64,000 nt of DNA from Bacteroidales bacterium UBA6851 (GTDB lineage Bacteria; Bacteroidota; Bacteroidia; Bacteroidales; UBA932), in NCBI GenBank assembly GCA_002451795.1, contig DKDJ01000004.1, positions 1-64,000 of the forward strand. The letters run 5' to 3'. The notes beneath the pieces were generated by a model. That model was not told the origin of the DNA. It saw nothing but the letters and a program-made list of their open reading frames with translations, and searched no databases. Below, one piece after another: positions 8,991 through 17,830 of this stretch. The number at the start of each line of letters is the position of its first letter. Position 1 is the stretch's first letter. The position numbers and the translations under genes were made by a program.

Positions 8991-10442
8991 ATGGGAGAGA
9001 ACATTGATTTGCTCGTGAAGGAGCTCTGCAAACTTCCGACAGAGACCGGATGGTTGGAGTTCAAGGAGAACAACTGCGACCCAGTGATGATTGGGGCGGA
9101 CATCAGTGCCTTGGCGAACAGCGCGACACTGCTTGACCACGACTACGCATATATGATCTGGGGTGTCGAGGATGGAAGTCACAATATCATTGGCACGACT
9201 GTCAGACTTCAACAAGTGAAGAAAGGGAATCAAGAGCTGGAGAATTGGCTTCGGTATCTATTGTCGAAGAATGCGGATTTCGAGTTCTTGAACACGGAGA
9301 TAGATGGGAAGCACATCGAGGTTCTGAAGATCCATAAAGCGATGAATGAGCCTGTGGCATTTCAGAACGTGGATTACATTCGAAGCGGAAGTTATACGAA
9401 GAAACTGTACGAGTTTCCGGCGTTGAGGACTCAGCTTTGGGACAAGCTTCGGCACAGTCAATTTGAGGATGTTTTCATCAAGGAGAACCTTCATTTCACT
9501 GATGTGATCCGACTTATAAATGTCGATGCGTATTTTTCTTTTCTTGGAATACCTCAACCATTTGACGAAAACGGCATTGCTCATTATCTTCTGGAAGACG
9601 GGATTATTGCGAAACTGGATAATGGGCTATATTCGATTACCAATCTCGGAGCACTGCTCTTTGCCAAGGATCTGAACGAGTTTTCAAGGCTAGGCAGAAA
9701 AGCGTTGAGAGTCGTTCAGTATGTCGGCATCAATCGTTTGGCAATACAAAAGGAGGATACTTTCAGTACAGGATATGCCGTAGGATTCGAGAATGCGGTG
9801 CGTTATGTGAGCGCACTTCTGCCGAGCGAGGAGGACATTTCTGCAATTCAGCTGACGATGCAAAACAAGTTCCCTATTCCTGTAATCAGAGAGGCTATCG
9901 CCAATGCTCTTATTCATCAGGATTTCTACATTTCTGGCGCAGGTCCGATGGTGGAGATATTCGAGAACCGCATTGAAGTGACTAACCCAGGAATTCCTCT
10001 GGTGGATATCAAGAGGATAGTCGATAATCCGCCGAAGTCGCGCAACGAGAAGCTTGCTTCATTGATGCGCAGGCTCAAGATGTGCGAGGAACTTGGCAGA
10101 GGTTGGGACAGAATGGTTTTGGCCTGTGAGATGCTATATATGCCGGCTCCTCGCATCGAGATCTTTACAGATTCAACGAAGGTGACATTGTTCTCGCGGA
10201 TGGATTTCGCCAATATCCCGATGGAGGATAAGTTGTGGTCTTGCTATCTGCACGCTTGTCTGATGTACATCCAAGGGGACGGTCTGACCAACGCCTCGCT
10301 ACGGAAGAGGTTCGGAGTCAAGGAATCGCTGACAGGTAGCATATCGAGGCTTATCAAGGAGGCGGTAGTACAGGGGCTTATCAAGCCGCTTGATCCGGAC
10401 ACGGCACCGCGCTATATGAAATACATTCCGGCCTGGGCTTAA
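8991..10442 (+). CDS. AlbA/Schlafen-type ATP-binding protein inserted in the R-M operon
   Basis: A 483-residue protein of the AlbA_2 (Schlafen-related) plus HATPase_c_4 plus winged-helix architecture. The AlbA_2 part opens with ETGWLEFKENN and runs through ANSATLLDHDYAYMIWGVED (about residues 16-66). The GHKL-type ATP-binding part has EAIANALIHQDF and ENRIEVTNPG (about 303-345) followed by ELGRGWDRMV. The last 80 residues look like a winged helix. It starts 5 nt after the McrB-like gene and is co-transcribed with it. Known LlaJI operons place the two restriction subunits side by side, so this gene is an addition. It could regulate the operon, or add a second defence activity; Schlafen-like AlbA domains are found in nucleic-acid-binding and nuclease proteins. 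Confidence 0.8.
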   Translation: MGENIDLLVKELCKLPTETGWLEFKENNCDPVMIGADISALANSATLLDHDYAYMIWGVEDGSHNIIGTTVRLQQVKKGNQELENWLRYLLSKNADFEFLNTEIDGKHIEVLKIHKAMNEPVAFQNVDYIRSGSYTKKLYEFPALRTQLWDKLRHSQFEDVFIKENLHFTDVIRLINVDAYFSFLGIPQPFDENGIAHYLLEDGIIAKLDNGLYSITNLGALLFAKDLNEFSRLGRKALRVVQYVGINRLAIQKEDTFSTGYAVGFENAVRYVSALLPSEEDISAIQLTMQNKFPIPVIREAIANALIHQDFYISGAGPMVEIFENRIEVTNPGIPLVDIKRIVDNPPKSRNEKLASLMRRLKMCEELGRGWDRMVLACEMLYMPAPRIEIFTDSTKVTLFSRMDFANIPMEDKLWSCYLHACLMYIQGDGLTNASLRKRFGVKESLTGSISRLIKEAVVQGLIKPLDPDTAPRYMKYIPAWA

Positions 10443-10445
10443 TCT

Positions 10446-10582
10446 AACTTGCCGATAACTTGATTTTAACTTGCTCGCAACTTGATTTTCGAGAAAGAAT
10501 AAGAGCCGAAACGCTAATAGAAGCCACTGCAAGGCATACGGCCAACTTGCCGGCAACTTGATTTTAACTTGCTGGTAACTTG
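10446..10582 (+). repeat. Direct repeats of an AACTTG motif between restriction genes
   Basis: Two 39-bp copies (10446-10484 and 10544-10582) differ at four positions. Each is itself a near-tandem of a 22-nt unit, AACTTGC followed by three or four variable bases and AACTTGATTTT. The 161-bp gap holds no credible gene. Spacing is too irregular and the number of copies too low for a CRISPR array. It could be an operator for the adjacent winged-helix protein or a recombination scar. Confidence 0.8.
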
Positions 10583-10603
10583 CTGAAGAAACTTTTGTAG
10601 GAT

Positions 10604-12760
10604 ATGAGACTGCTGATAGAAGAATATCAATACAACGCATCCGATGTCAAGGAGAGTCTTTCGGGACTTGACGCATTGGAGAATATCGACCATCTGGTCA
10701 GCGTGAATTATGTGGGATACTTCTACAATCCTGCTATCGGGGATTGTGTCTTCATTCTGCCGAAAGTGCTGATGAATCAGGAGAATCTCGTATTCGGGCG
10801 TCTAAAGCCGGAGGACATCATTGATTTTGACAACGCTAAAGGCGTGTCTTCGGAGGAGCGGAACTTCATATACGAGTTTGCTGTGTGGATTTACCGTGCG
10901 ATTACGGTGTTCAACAAGTCTAAGAGAGACAATGACATTGTCTATCACCGGCAGGTGACTCAGATGGGCGGGAACAAGAGACATCAGAGCCATACGTTCT
11001 TGGATGTGCTGTTGTCTCTCGTGCGTTTCAACCGAGAGAACCAGGATTTCTTTATGTTTACGATGAAGAATCTGCGCTCCGGGCTGAACAAGATAAACTG
11101 GACAAGAACTATTGCTCACTCCTCTGCCATCGTGCAGGACAGCTCACCTGTCTATATTTCTCCAGTGAATAAGAAACGGCAGATCAATTTCGATGAGGAA
11201 TTGCTTGTCATATTCTTCTCGATTTTGAACTACATCAGTGAGACTTACGGATTTCCTGTTTCAATAACATTGGGATTTAAACTGATTCGAGGGAAGCAGT
11301 TTGAACGGTTGCTTGATGGTCAAGGGAAGGTCAGACTGCGGCAAATCAAGTATAAATATTTTTCCGACAAGGCTCTGCAGATTTGGGATCTGTGCTATGC
11401 ATTCTTTGACAAGGCATACCAGATTCGAATCGATGCAGAGCAGAAGGAGTATTTGTTGGTGAAGAACTTCAACATTGTCTTTGAAGCGATTATCGACGAA
11501 CTGATCGGAGACAAGGACATTCCGACTGGTCTCAAGGAGCAGTATGACGGCAAAATGGTCGATCACTTGTACAGTTGGCAAGGACTCATCGAGAATGATG
11601 AAAAGCCGATTTATTACCTTGGCGACAGCAAGTATTACAAGCTTGGGAACAAAATCGGAAAAGAGTCTGTCTATAAGCAATATACCTATGCACGGAATGT
11701 GATCCAGTGGAATTTGGATTTGTTTTTGGACGGGAAGCAAAAGGCATCGGATGTAAAGTTACGGGATGATGTGACTGAAGGGTACAATGTAATTCCGAAC
11801 TTCTTCATCAGCGCGAAGATGGATGAGGGGTTGTCTTATGCAGACCGTGTGGATGAGACGGAGAGGCGGCAGCCGTATTTTGTGAGCCGTCAGTTTGAGA
11901 ACAGGCTGTTTGACAGGGATACGCTGTTGGTTTTCCATTATGATGTGAATTTCCTTTATGTGGTGTCGCTCTATGCGAGGGATAACGCAGGGCAGAAGGC
12001 TGCGTGGAAGAATAAGGTGCGGGAGATTTTCAGAGAGAAGATTCAGGAGATTCTTGGGAAGCAGTATCAGTTTTATGCCATGAGGCAGCATCCTGGTGTA
12101 GATGGGGTCAGGTATATCCGTGAGCATTTCAAACAGTTGCTTGGAAAGGTATATACTCCGTTCGAGGATAAGAATGTTTATTCATTGGCTTTGGAGGAGC
12201 CGTCGGCTGTGCCGGAAGTTCGGAGAGGTGATGTCGAGAGGGAGAATGCGGCGGTGTTGGAATCTCTTAGAGAGGCTTTCTATGTGGAGCCTTGTGAGCT
12301 TGGGCGGAATCCGGAGGAGGTGCTGCCACCAAATGAAGGTGAGGTTCGGACGGTTGCGGCTATGGGGAAGGATGGGGTGTTGATGGTTATGATGGAGAAT
12401 TTCGGGGCGAAGGCTGCGAGGTTCCTTGCGGATGGGAAGATTGCTGTGGGACTGAAGTATTCACGAGAATCTATGGAGATCGTGGAGCACATCGGGGAAA
12501 TCGGGTATGTGATGTTTCATAATCGAAGACACGACGGGCAGCATTTGTTTGCGGTGAGGGCTTGCAGCGGGGTGACGAGTGCGGATGATTTGGATGAGGG
12601 TGTTTACAGGAATGTGGGGACTTGTGAGATTTATCTGGTGGTGGAGTTTGACGGTGAACGGGAGGTGGATAGTGTGGAGCTAGATTGTACTCTGGTGGAG
12701 TGTTCGCCTAAGACGCGGTATGAGGCGCAGTTTGTTAGGTGGGAGGGGATGAAAAGATAA
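10604..12760 (+). CDS. LlaJI-type restriction endonuclease subunit (McrC-like, R2)
   Basis: A 718-residue protein whose first 540 residues resemble LlaJI restriction subunits. A PD-(D/E)xK nuclease core is visible: Asp320 in KMVDHLY, then Asp341 and Lys343 in YYLGDSKYYK. It should cut DNA after assembly with the McrB-like subunit encoded at 7270. The C-terminal 180 residues (after about 540) form an extra acidic/hydrophobic domain of unknown role, and the DNA there is unusually G-rich (many GGG/GAG codons), unlike the start of the gene. It lies downstream of the AACTTG repeats, 161 nt from the AlbA gene, and may have its own promoter, though I see no clean TAnnTTTG box. Confidence 0.82.
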   Translation: MRLLIEEYQYNASDVKESLSGLDALENIDHLVSVNYVGYFYNPAIGDCVFILPKVLMNQENLVFGRLKPEDIIDFDNAKGVSSEERNFIYEFAVWIYRAITVFNKSKRDNDIVYHRQVTQMGGNKRHQSHTFLDVLLSLVRFNRENQDFFMFTMKNLRSGLNKINWTRTIAHSSAIVQDSSPVYISPVNKKRQINFDEELLVIFFSILNYISETYGFPVSITLGFKLIRGKQFERLLDGQGKVRLRQIKYKYFSDKALQIWDLCYAFFDKAYQIRIDAEQKEYLLVKNFNIVFEAIIDELIGDKDIPTGLKEQYDGKMVDHLYSWQGLIENDEKPIYYLGDSKYYKLGNKIGKESVYKQYTYARNVIQWNLDLFLDGKQKASDVKLRDDVTEGYNVIPNFFISAKMDEGLSYADRVDETERRQPYFVSRQFENRLFDRDTLLVFHYDVNFLYVVSLYARDNAGQKAAWKNKVREIFREKIQEILGKQYQFYAMRQHPGVDGVRYIREHFKQLLGKVYTPFEDKNVYSLALEEPSAVPEVRRGDVERENAAVLESLREAFYVEPCELGRNPEEVLPPNEGEVRTVAAMGKDGVLMVMMENFGAKAARFLADGKIAVGLKYSRESMEIVEHIGEIGYVMFHNRRHDGQHLFAVRACSGVTSADDLDEGVYRNVGTCEIYLVVEFDGEREVDSVELDCTLVECSPKTRYEAQFVRWEGMKR

Positions 12761-12795
12761 TTTGAAAAGAATAATGATTAAAAACAATTTTGTGT

Positions 12796-15120
12796 ATGGA
12801 ACCTGTTTACGTTGATATACATATTCATACGTCATCTAATCCAGATGCTCTCAACCAAAATTATGATATAGATACGCTATTATCAAAAATTAGGGCTCAA
12901 GCCCAAGGACAATCCGTACTTATGTCATTGACAGATCATAATACTATCAATAAAGATGCATATCTAAAGGCTCTAGGCAAGTGTGGGAATAATATTCACA
13001 TAATTCTTGGGGTTGAACTTCATATCCATTATGTAATAGAAACTGAAGCATATCATTGTCATATGTTTTTCAAAAATGAAATATCAGAGCATATAATTGA
13101 CGATATTAATAACATCTTGAATAAACTTTATCCTCATAAGACGGTTGAGAAAAAAGATGCCTCTATTCCTACTTTAGACAAAATAATTAATGAATTTGAT
13201 AATTATGACTTTATTCTATTGCCTCATGGAGGACAATCACATGCAACATTTAATAAAGCAATTCCAACTGATAAGAAATTTGACACGATGATGGAACGAA
13301 GTGTATATTATAATCAATTCGATGGCTTTACAGCGAGAAGTGATAATGGAAGAGACGAAACAGACAAGTATTTTAATAGGCTAGGAATCAGCGATTTTGT
13401 CAACCTCGTCACCTGTTCTGACAACTATGATCCTCAACGTTATCCTGAAGCAAAGACATCTTGCGCAGAGCCATTTATTGCAACTTGGATGTTTGCAAAA
13501 CCAACATTTGAAGGATTCCGCTTGTCTTTGTCTGAGAAATCACGTCTAGTATATTCACAAACAAAACCGGAATCATGGTCTGAAAATATAGAAAGCGTAA
13601 AGTATCATAATGACACTCTTGATATTGACGTACAATTTAGTTCTGGATTGAATGTTATTATTGGCGGGTCTTCAAGTGGAAAAACTCTGCTTGTAGACTC
13701 TGTGTGGCGGAAGCTGTCAAAACAGTCATTTGAGGACTCGGCATATAAAAACTTTGGTGTTGAAAACATCAATATTGTTAATCCTTCCGAAATGCGTCCT
13801 CATTATCTTAGTCAAAACTATATTATGAAGGTTGTCAGCAATGACTCAGAACATAGTATAGAAGACATTGATATAATTCGAAGCTTGTTCCCTGACAATA
13901 AAGAGATTACTACACGTGTTAATACAAGCCTAATACAGTTAAAAAAGGATATTACAGATTTAATCGACACTGTCAAAGAAATTGAGAGCATTGAAAATAA
14001 ATTATATACAACGCCACAAATAGGTCGGTTATGGACGTCAAATCCTATAAAACAGAATATCATATCACCTCTGAAACCTCAAGACAATGTGCGCTGTCCT
14101 TTTAAATACGAACAAAGTAAAAAAGAACAGCACATTCACACATTGAACGAAATTAAGGAGTTCTTATACAATCACCCTATTATTCCCAAACAAGATGAGA
14201 TAATTGATAACTTGATATTAGCGTTAAAACAGGCATATAGTTACAGCGAGATTGAAGAGACTGTCTTTCAAATCATTAAGACAGCACACGATAGTTATGC
14301 AAACATTCTTCGAACAGAAAGCCAAGAAGAACAAACAAAGGCACAACAATTTGAAGAATTGACTAATGCCATAAGTCAATATGTTTATTTGAATAGAAAA
14401 TTCGCCAAATATCTTCATTCTATTTCATCTTACAATGTAAAATTTGAAACAGGGGAAATCAAATCAAGTGGTCATACCCTTTACATCAAAAATCAATATG
14501 CTGTAGATAAAGATACTATTTTAGAAGCCGTTAATAGTCTTCTTAAAACTAAATGTAAGATAAGCTCTTTTGAAGATATATGCCCACAAAAATTATATGA
14601 GAGACATTTCAGCAAACAGACTCCAAAAGTAAATGACTACAAAGACTTCGTCTCTAAAGTTTATAATAAATTTGAGGAAAAGAATAAAACATTTTATAGT
14701 ATAACGACTCAAGACGGACGAGATTTTAACACTTTAAGTGCAGGGTGGAAGACATCTGTTTTATTAGATCTTATACTTGGATATAATCAAGATACAGCTC
14801 CTATTATCATTGATCAACCGGAAGACAATCTTGCTACCAAGTATATAAATGATGGTCTAGTAAAGGCTATCAAAAGAGTTAAGAGCACCAAACAAATTAT
14901 ATTAGTCTCCCATAATGCAACAATTCCGATGATGGGGGATGCACAACAAATCATATATTGCGAGAACAAAGACGGCAAAATAACAATTAGATCTTCCTCT
15001 TTGGAAGGAGATATTGACGGAAAGCCTGTCCTAGATTTGATAGCATCAATAACGGATGGTGGGAAACCTTCAATTAAGAAACGAGTAAAAAAGTATAACC
15101 TTAAGAAATTCACAGAATAG
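12796..15120 (+). CDS. trlF: TrlF-like PHP domain-SMC/ABC ATPase
   Basis: A 774-residue protein. The N-terminal 240 residues are a PHP phosphoesterase domain with DIHIHTS (7-13), TDHNT (46-50), Glu74, a His in LLPHGG (144) and CSDNYD (207-212). An SMC/Rad50-like ATPase follows: Walker A GGSSSGKT (290-297), a coiled middle part, ABC signature-like LSAGWKT, Walker B PIIIDQPEDNL and an H-loop LVSHNAT. This is the TrlF architecture, proposed to work in RNA repair and conflict systems. The frame could start at a TTG 6 nt earlier; ATG 12796 is preferred. It begins 35 nt after the nuclease gene and its A/T-rich base use is quite unlike the G-rich end of that gene, pointing to separate acquisition. 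A 76-residue gene follows after 1 nt. Confidence 0.82.
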   Translation: MEPVYVDIHIHTSSNPDALNQNYDIDTLLSKIRAQAQGQSVLMSLTDHNTINKDAYLKALGKCGNNIHIILGVELHIHYVIETEAYHCHMFFKNEISEHIIDDINNILNKLYPHKTVEKKDASIPTLDKIINEFDNYDFILLPHGGQSHATFNKAIPTDKKFDTMMERSVYYNQFDGFTARSDNGRDETDKYFNRLGISDFVNLVTCSDNYDPQRYPEAKTSCAEPFIATWMFAKPTFEGFRLSLSEKSRLVYSQTKPESWSENIESVKYHNDTLDIDVQFSSGLNVIIGGSSSGKTLLVDSVWRKLSKQSFEDSAYKNFGVENINIVNPSEMRPHYLSQNYIMKVVSNDSEHSIEDIDIIRSLFPDNKEITTRVNTSLIQLKKDITDLIDTVKEIESIENKLYTTPQIGRLWTSNPIKQNIISPLKPQDNVRCPFKYEQSKKEQHIHTLNEIKEFLYNHPIIPKQDEIIDNLILALKQAYSYSEIEETVFQIIKTAHDSYANILRTESQEEQTKAQQFEELTNAISQYVYLNRKFAKYLHSISSYNVKFETGEIKSSGHTLYIKNQYAVDKDTILEAVNSLLKTKCKISSFEDICPQKLYERHFSKQTPKVNDYKDFVSKVYNKFEEKNKTFYSITTQDGRDFNTLSAGWKTSVLLDLILGYNQDTAPIIIDQPEDNLATKYINDGLVKAIKRVKSTKQIILVSHNATIPMMGDAQQIIYCENKDGKITIRSSSLEGDIDGKPVLDLIASITDGGKPSIKKRVKKYNLKKFTE

Positions 15121-15121
15121 T

Positions 15122-15352
15122 ATGACTATACATTTTAATAAAGACGAACAAGGTAACATAATCGTAAAGATTCAAAAAGATCTCGAGCTGATGGATTTTG
15201 ATTATGTAGAAATGATAAAGTTGCTAATTGCAGATAACAATATAGAATGCAAGTGGGGAAATCTAGACGAAACCGAAAAATCGAAATTACAAGCTCTGTT
15301 GGATAAAATCAAAGTTGCCGTTAATAACGGAACAACTAAATCATTAGATTAG
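15122..15352 (+). CDS. Small partner protein of TrlF-like ATPase, unknown function
   Basis: A 76-residue acidic protein that begins one nucleotide after the TrlF-like stop (TAGTATG), so it is almost certainly translationally coupled to it. No motif or membrane segment is seen; the central part (DYVEMIKLLIADNNIECKW) looks mixed alpha/beta and the end is helical. I do not recognise the family. Its base composition matches the TrlF gene, so the two probably moved together. It may be a regulatory or substrate-presenting subunit (inference). Confidence 0.65.
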   Translation: MTIHFNKDEQGNIIVKIQKDLELMDFDYVEMIKLLIADNNIECKWGNLDETEKSKLQALLDKIKVAVNNGTTKSLD

Positions 15353-15390
15353 CATATAGCATAATGCATACTTGATATAGTATTTTGTCT

Positions 15391-16263
15391 ATGACTAAAA
15401 TATCAATCCGTTTCTTCGACGACCGGGAGGTCCGGGCTATTTGGGATGAGAAGAATTCCAAATGGTGGTACAGTGTGCTTGATATTGTCGGAGTGCTTAA
15501 TGCACAGGATGACTATACCAAGAACAGGAACTATTGGAAGTACTTGAAAGGGAAACTGAAGAAAGATTGTGTTGAAGTGGTTAGTGACACTAACCAGTTG
15601 AAGATGCGAGCACCTGATGGGAAGATGAGATTGACCGATGTCCTTGATGCGGCCGGCGTTGTGGAATTGACCAAGAATATGCCGAACAATAAGGCAGCGC
15701 GATTCATTGAGTGGTTTACATACGGTGAGGACACCATCGATGGAAAGAGCAAGGCAAAAGCTTACACCCTGTTCGAGAGTTCTCTGCTTGACAGCATTGA
15801 GGTCGGAACTGTAAAAGGACTTCAGCAGATTCACGCTTATCTGTTTGGCGGATTGTATTACTTTGCAGGGCAGATCCGATCGGTAAATATTTCAAAAGGC
15901 GGATTCACATTCGCTCCAGTGGCATTTCTTTCGCAGGCATTGCAGAACATTGAACAGATGCCGGAAGGGTCTTTTGATGAGATAGCTGACAAATATGTGG
16001 AGATGAATGTTGCGCATCCGTTCCGTGAGGGGAATGGACGAACTACGAGGATTTGGTTGGATTTGATTCTGAAGAAGAGGCTCGGGATGTGCGTGGATTG
16101 GAGTCGTATTGATAAATATGCCTATCTTGCAGCAATGGAAAGGAGTGTGGCTGATAGTACAGAAATCAAACGACTTCTGAAAGATGCGCTGACAGATAAG
16201 GTGAATGATAGGGAAATGTTTATGAAAGGGATTGATTATTCGTATTATTACGAAGAACAATAG
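15391..16263 (+). CDS. Bro-N/Fic fusion protein
   Basis: A 290-residue protein. The N-terminal part (about 1-115) is a Bro-N/antirepressor-like domain (FDDREVRAIWDEKNSKWWYS, then LTDVLDAAGVVEL). The C-terminal part is a Fic domain with motif HPFREGNGRTTR (about 208-219), whose His is the catalytic base for AMP transfer to a target hydroxyl. The frame can start two codons upstream at a TTG; ATG 15391 is preferred. It stands alone, 38 nt after the TrlF partner. Fic proteins of mobile islands usually act as toxins; an antitoxin gene was not seen next to it, and an S/TxxxE(G/N) inhibitory motif is not obvious. Confidence 0.85.
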   Translation: MTKISIRFFDDREVRAIWDEKNSKWWYSVLDIVGVLNAQDDYTKNRNYWKYLKGKLKKDCVEVVSDTNQLKMRAPDGKMRLTDVLDAAGVVELTKNMPNNKAARFIEWFTYGEDTIDGKSKAKAYTLFESSLLDSIEVGTVKGLQQIHAYLFGGLYYFAGQIRSVNISKGGFTFAPVAFLSQALQNIEQMPEGSFDEIADKYVEMNVAHPFREGNGRTTRIWLDLILKKRLGMCVDWSRIDKYAYLAAMERSVADSTEIKRLLKDALTDKVNDREMFMKGIDYSYYYEEQ

Positions 16264-16270
16264 AGGAAAA

Positions 16271-16287
16271 GGTACGCATTGCGTACC
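16271..16287. repeat. 17-bp palindrome after the Fic gene
   Basis: GGTACGCA, one base, TGCGTACC. It lies 7 nt after the Bro-N/Fic stop and is followed by CCAATTTG, so it could form a weak terminator hairpin or be a protein-binding site. Confidence 0.5.
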
Positions 16288-16468
16288 CAATTTGAACTAT
16301 GCGGACTTCCAACATTGTTGGAGGAATGGTTATAACCGACACTATCCCGAAGAAAAAGTTATCAACAGCCTTTCGATAGTGTTTGATAATGCTAGTTTAG
16401 TGCATTTTTGTCTGAACCGCATTTGAACCACTCCCCTATTACAAGGCTATCAATCAAAATGTTAATCA

Positions 16469-16485
16469 TTCTGCATCGGGAAATA
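16469..16485 (+). repeat. 17-bp direct repeat, left copy (possible att site)
   Basis: TTCTGCATCGGGAAATA; the identical sequence recurs at 20206-20222. The two flank 3.7 kb containing element debris, the AbiE operon and the metallophosphoesterase gene, as expected for insertion-site duplication. Confidence 0.5.
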
Positions 16486-16608
16486 GCCGAACATCAAAAT
16501 CCATCGAAACAAAGCAGAAAAGCACTAAATATCAGCCTCTTACCTCCGAGGTAAAAGTTTAACGATTATTGATATGTTAATGCTTTTCTACGCTTTTCCG
16601 TCTTGATT

Positions 16609-16637
16609 TGTACCGCATTTGTACCTTATGCGGTACA
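16609..16637. repeat. Inverted repeat with 10-bp perfect arms
   Basis: Arms TGTACCGCAT (16609-16618) and ATGCGGTACA (16628-16637) with a 9-nt spacer that again contains GTACC. A related ACCGCATTTG sequence lies about 195 bp upstream. The 16264-17037 stretch holds no intact gene; this may be a recombinase or regulator site from a lost element. Confidence 0.55.
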
Positions 16638-16704
16638 AGATTTCACGCCTTTCCGACCACACAGCCGAAGAACTCCGCAGGTTGGACAACGTTGAACAAC
16701 CTTG

Positions 16705-16821
16705 AACAAAGATGGACACCGAAAATCGTAGCCGAAGCCCAAGTGACCCGCTATGGACACACCAAGAAGAACCTACCGCAAAATCTGCCAGCATTGCGGA
16801 AAAGAATTCATCGCCCCGTAA
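16705..16821 (+). pseudogene. Zinc-finger mobile-element gene fragment (repeat copy A)
   Basis: Bases 16705-16815 match 34824-34934 with about five differences in 111. The segment contains an ATG at 16753 opening MDTPRRTYRKICQHCGKEF, the start of a CxxCG zinc-finger protein of the kind found with Bacteroidota integrative elements, but the frame stops at 16821 after 22 codons. The other copy is fused to different fragments. It is a relic of a duplicated mobile-element gene. Confidence 0.7.
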
Positions 16822-16869
16822 CTTGGATTGTCGGTTCACGCAAGCAGAAGAACGACTTTCTGAAAGACC

Positions 16870-17053
16870 ATTGATTTGTTATCATCGGAGAACAGAAAAC
16901 TGCTTGCGGACATTACGGCGGTGAACTCGGAGATTGTGGCCGTCAGAAAGAGAATGAGGAGTTAAAGGCTTCCGTCGATAGGCTCTGCACGGAGAACTCG
17001 AAGCTGAAGGACGAGGTGAGGCAACTGAGGGAACAGATTAAGCGGCAGAAATG
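16870..17053 (+). pseudogene. Frameshifted coiled-coil fragment
   Basis: Two frames together give a continuous heptad-like helix: SENRKLLADITAVNSEIVAV in one frame up to about 16946, then KENEELKASVDRLCTENSKL and more in the next, ending at TGA 17051-17053. A one-base frameshift at about 16948 would join them, and no start codon is visible. It is probably the tail of a mobile-element protein related to the fragment upstream. Confidence 0.5.
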
Positions 17054-17247
17054 AATAAAGGCAGGTCATCGTTGTAACTGATGCCTGCCTTTTTCAGAGG
17101 CTTGCGGTCATAGACCTTTTTCGACTTGTGGGTGATTGACCTCATCAGGATCTGCTTCCCGTACCTCTCGATTTCCTCGGCTCTCGAAGCCCTGCGATTG
17201 GCCAGTAGAAAGTCCTTTTCGGTGATACGCAGTTTCTTGTTCTTCAT
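17038..17247 (-). CDS. Small basic hypothetical protein of mobile elements
   Basis: A 69-residue, strongly basic protein (MKNKKLRITEKDFLLANRRA at the start, a KSKKVYDRKPLKK stretch later). A TAACTTTG -7 box on the minus strand (17270-17277) lies 23 nt before its ATG, which supports expression. Similar short proteins occur in Bacteroidota genomes, often near integrative elements; function unknown. Its 3' end overlaps the end of the frameshifted coiled-coil fragment by 16 nt. Confidence 0.65.
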   Translation of the reverse strand: MKNKKLRITEKDFLLANRRASRAEEIERYGKQILMRSITHKSKKVYDRKPLKKAGISYNDDLPLFISAA

Positions 17248-17302
17248 ATGTTGAATATATTTCCGCCCACAAAGTTAATACAAATCATTAAACATCAGCA
17301 TA

Positions 17303-17785
17303 ATGAAATTCCAAATCATATTCTTATCAGCATTGGCCGTGGCTTCTTGCTGCCCGAAACTCTATCCTCACAAGACTGAAAGCACCGAGAATATGGTCAC
17401 CATTACCGAGGCCATCAGAGATACCGTCATTGAGGTCCAGACGGACTCTTCCATCGTTCAAGCTCTGATTAGGTGTGATTTCACTGGTCGAGCGCGATTG
17501 GAGGAGATTCGCACACTCAAAGAATCCGCAAGAGTGCAGCATACATTGGCTCTGAAAGACAACAAACTCACGGCAAAAACTGTCGTGGATTCGATGGGAA
17601 TCTATCTGACCTACAAAGAGCTGTATCGGGAAGAGCAGAAAATCCAAGTTGTAGAAACCGTCATCGAGAAAGAAGTTAATATCCTCAGATGGTGGCAGAA
17701 AGCACTGATATGGATAGGAACTGCGGCACTTGTCTTTGTGCTCGGGAAAATTATCGCCATTCTAATTCTCAGAAAACCAATATAG
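17303..17785 (+). CDS. Signal-anchored coiled protein, possibly phage lysis/spanin-like
   Basis: A 160-residue protein with an N-terminal lipoprotein-like signal (FLSALAVASCC, Cys16/17), a charged helical middle and a C-terminal membrane segment (ALIWIGTAALVFVLGKIIAI, about 133-155) preceded by LRWWQK. A lipoprotein signal, a coil and a WWQK-preceded membrane segment are typical of small proteins in Bacteroidota prophage lysis and integrative elements. Here it has no phage neighbours, so it is probably a left-over cargo gene. It lies divergent from the small basic gene and upstream of the AbiE promoter. Confidence 0.6.
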   Translation: MKFQIIFLSALAVASCCPKLYPHKTESTENMVTITEAIRDTVIEVQTDSSIVQALIRCDFTGRARLEEIRTLKESARVQHTLALKDNKLTAKTVVDSMGIYLTYKELYREEQKIQVVETVIEKEVNILRWWQKALIWIGTAALVFVLGKIIAILILRKPI

Positions 17786-17830
17786 TACGTACGTCAGCAT
17801 AGTCTTTCGAGAAAATACCTACTCATATCT

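Noticed and set aside
10446..10582. Possible CRISPR array
   Set aside because: Only two long copies with internal near-tandem units, no unique spacers of constant length and no cas genes.
16232..16426. 64-codon ORF after the Bro-N/Fic gene
   Set aside because: Begins inside the Fic gene in another frame, spans the palindrome and has no recognisable features.
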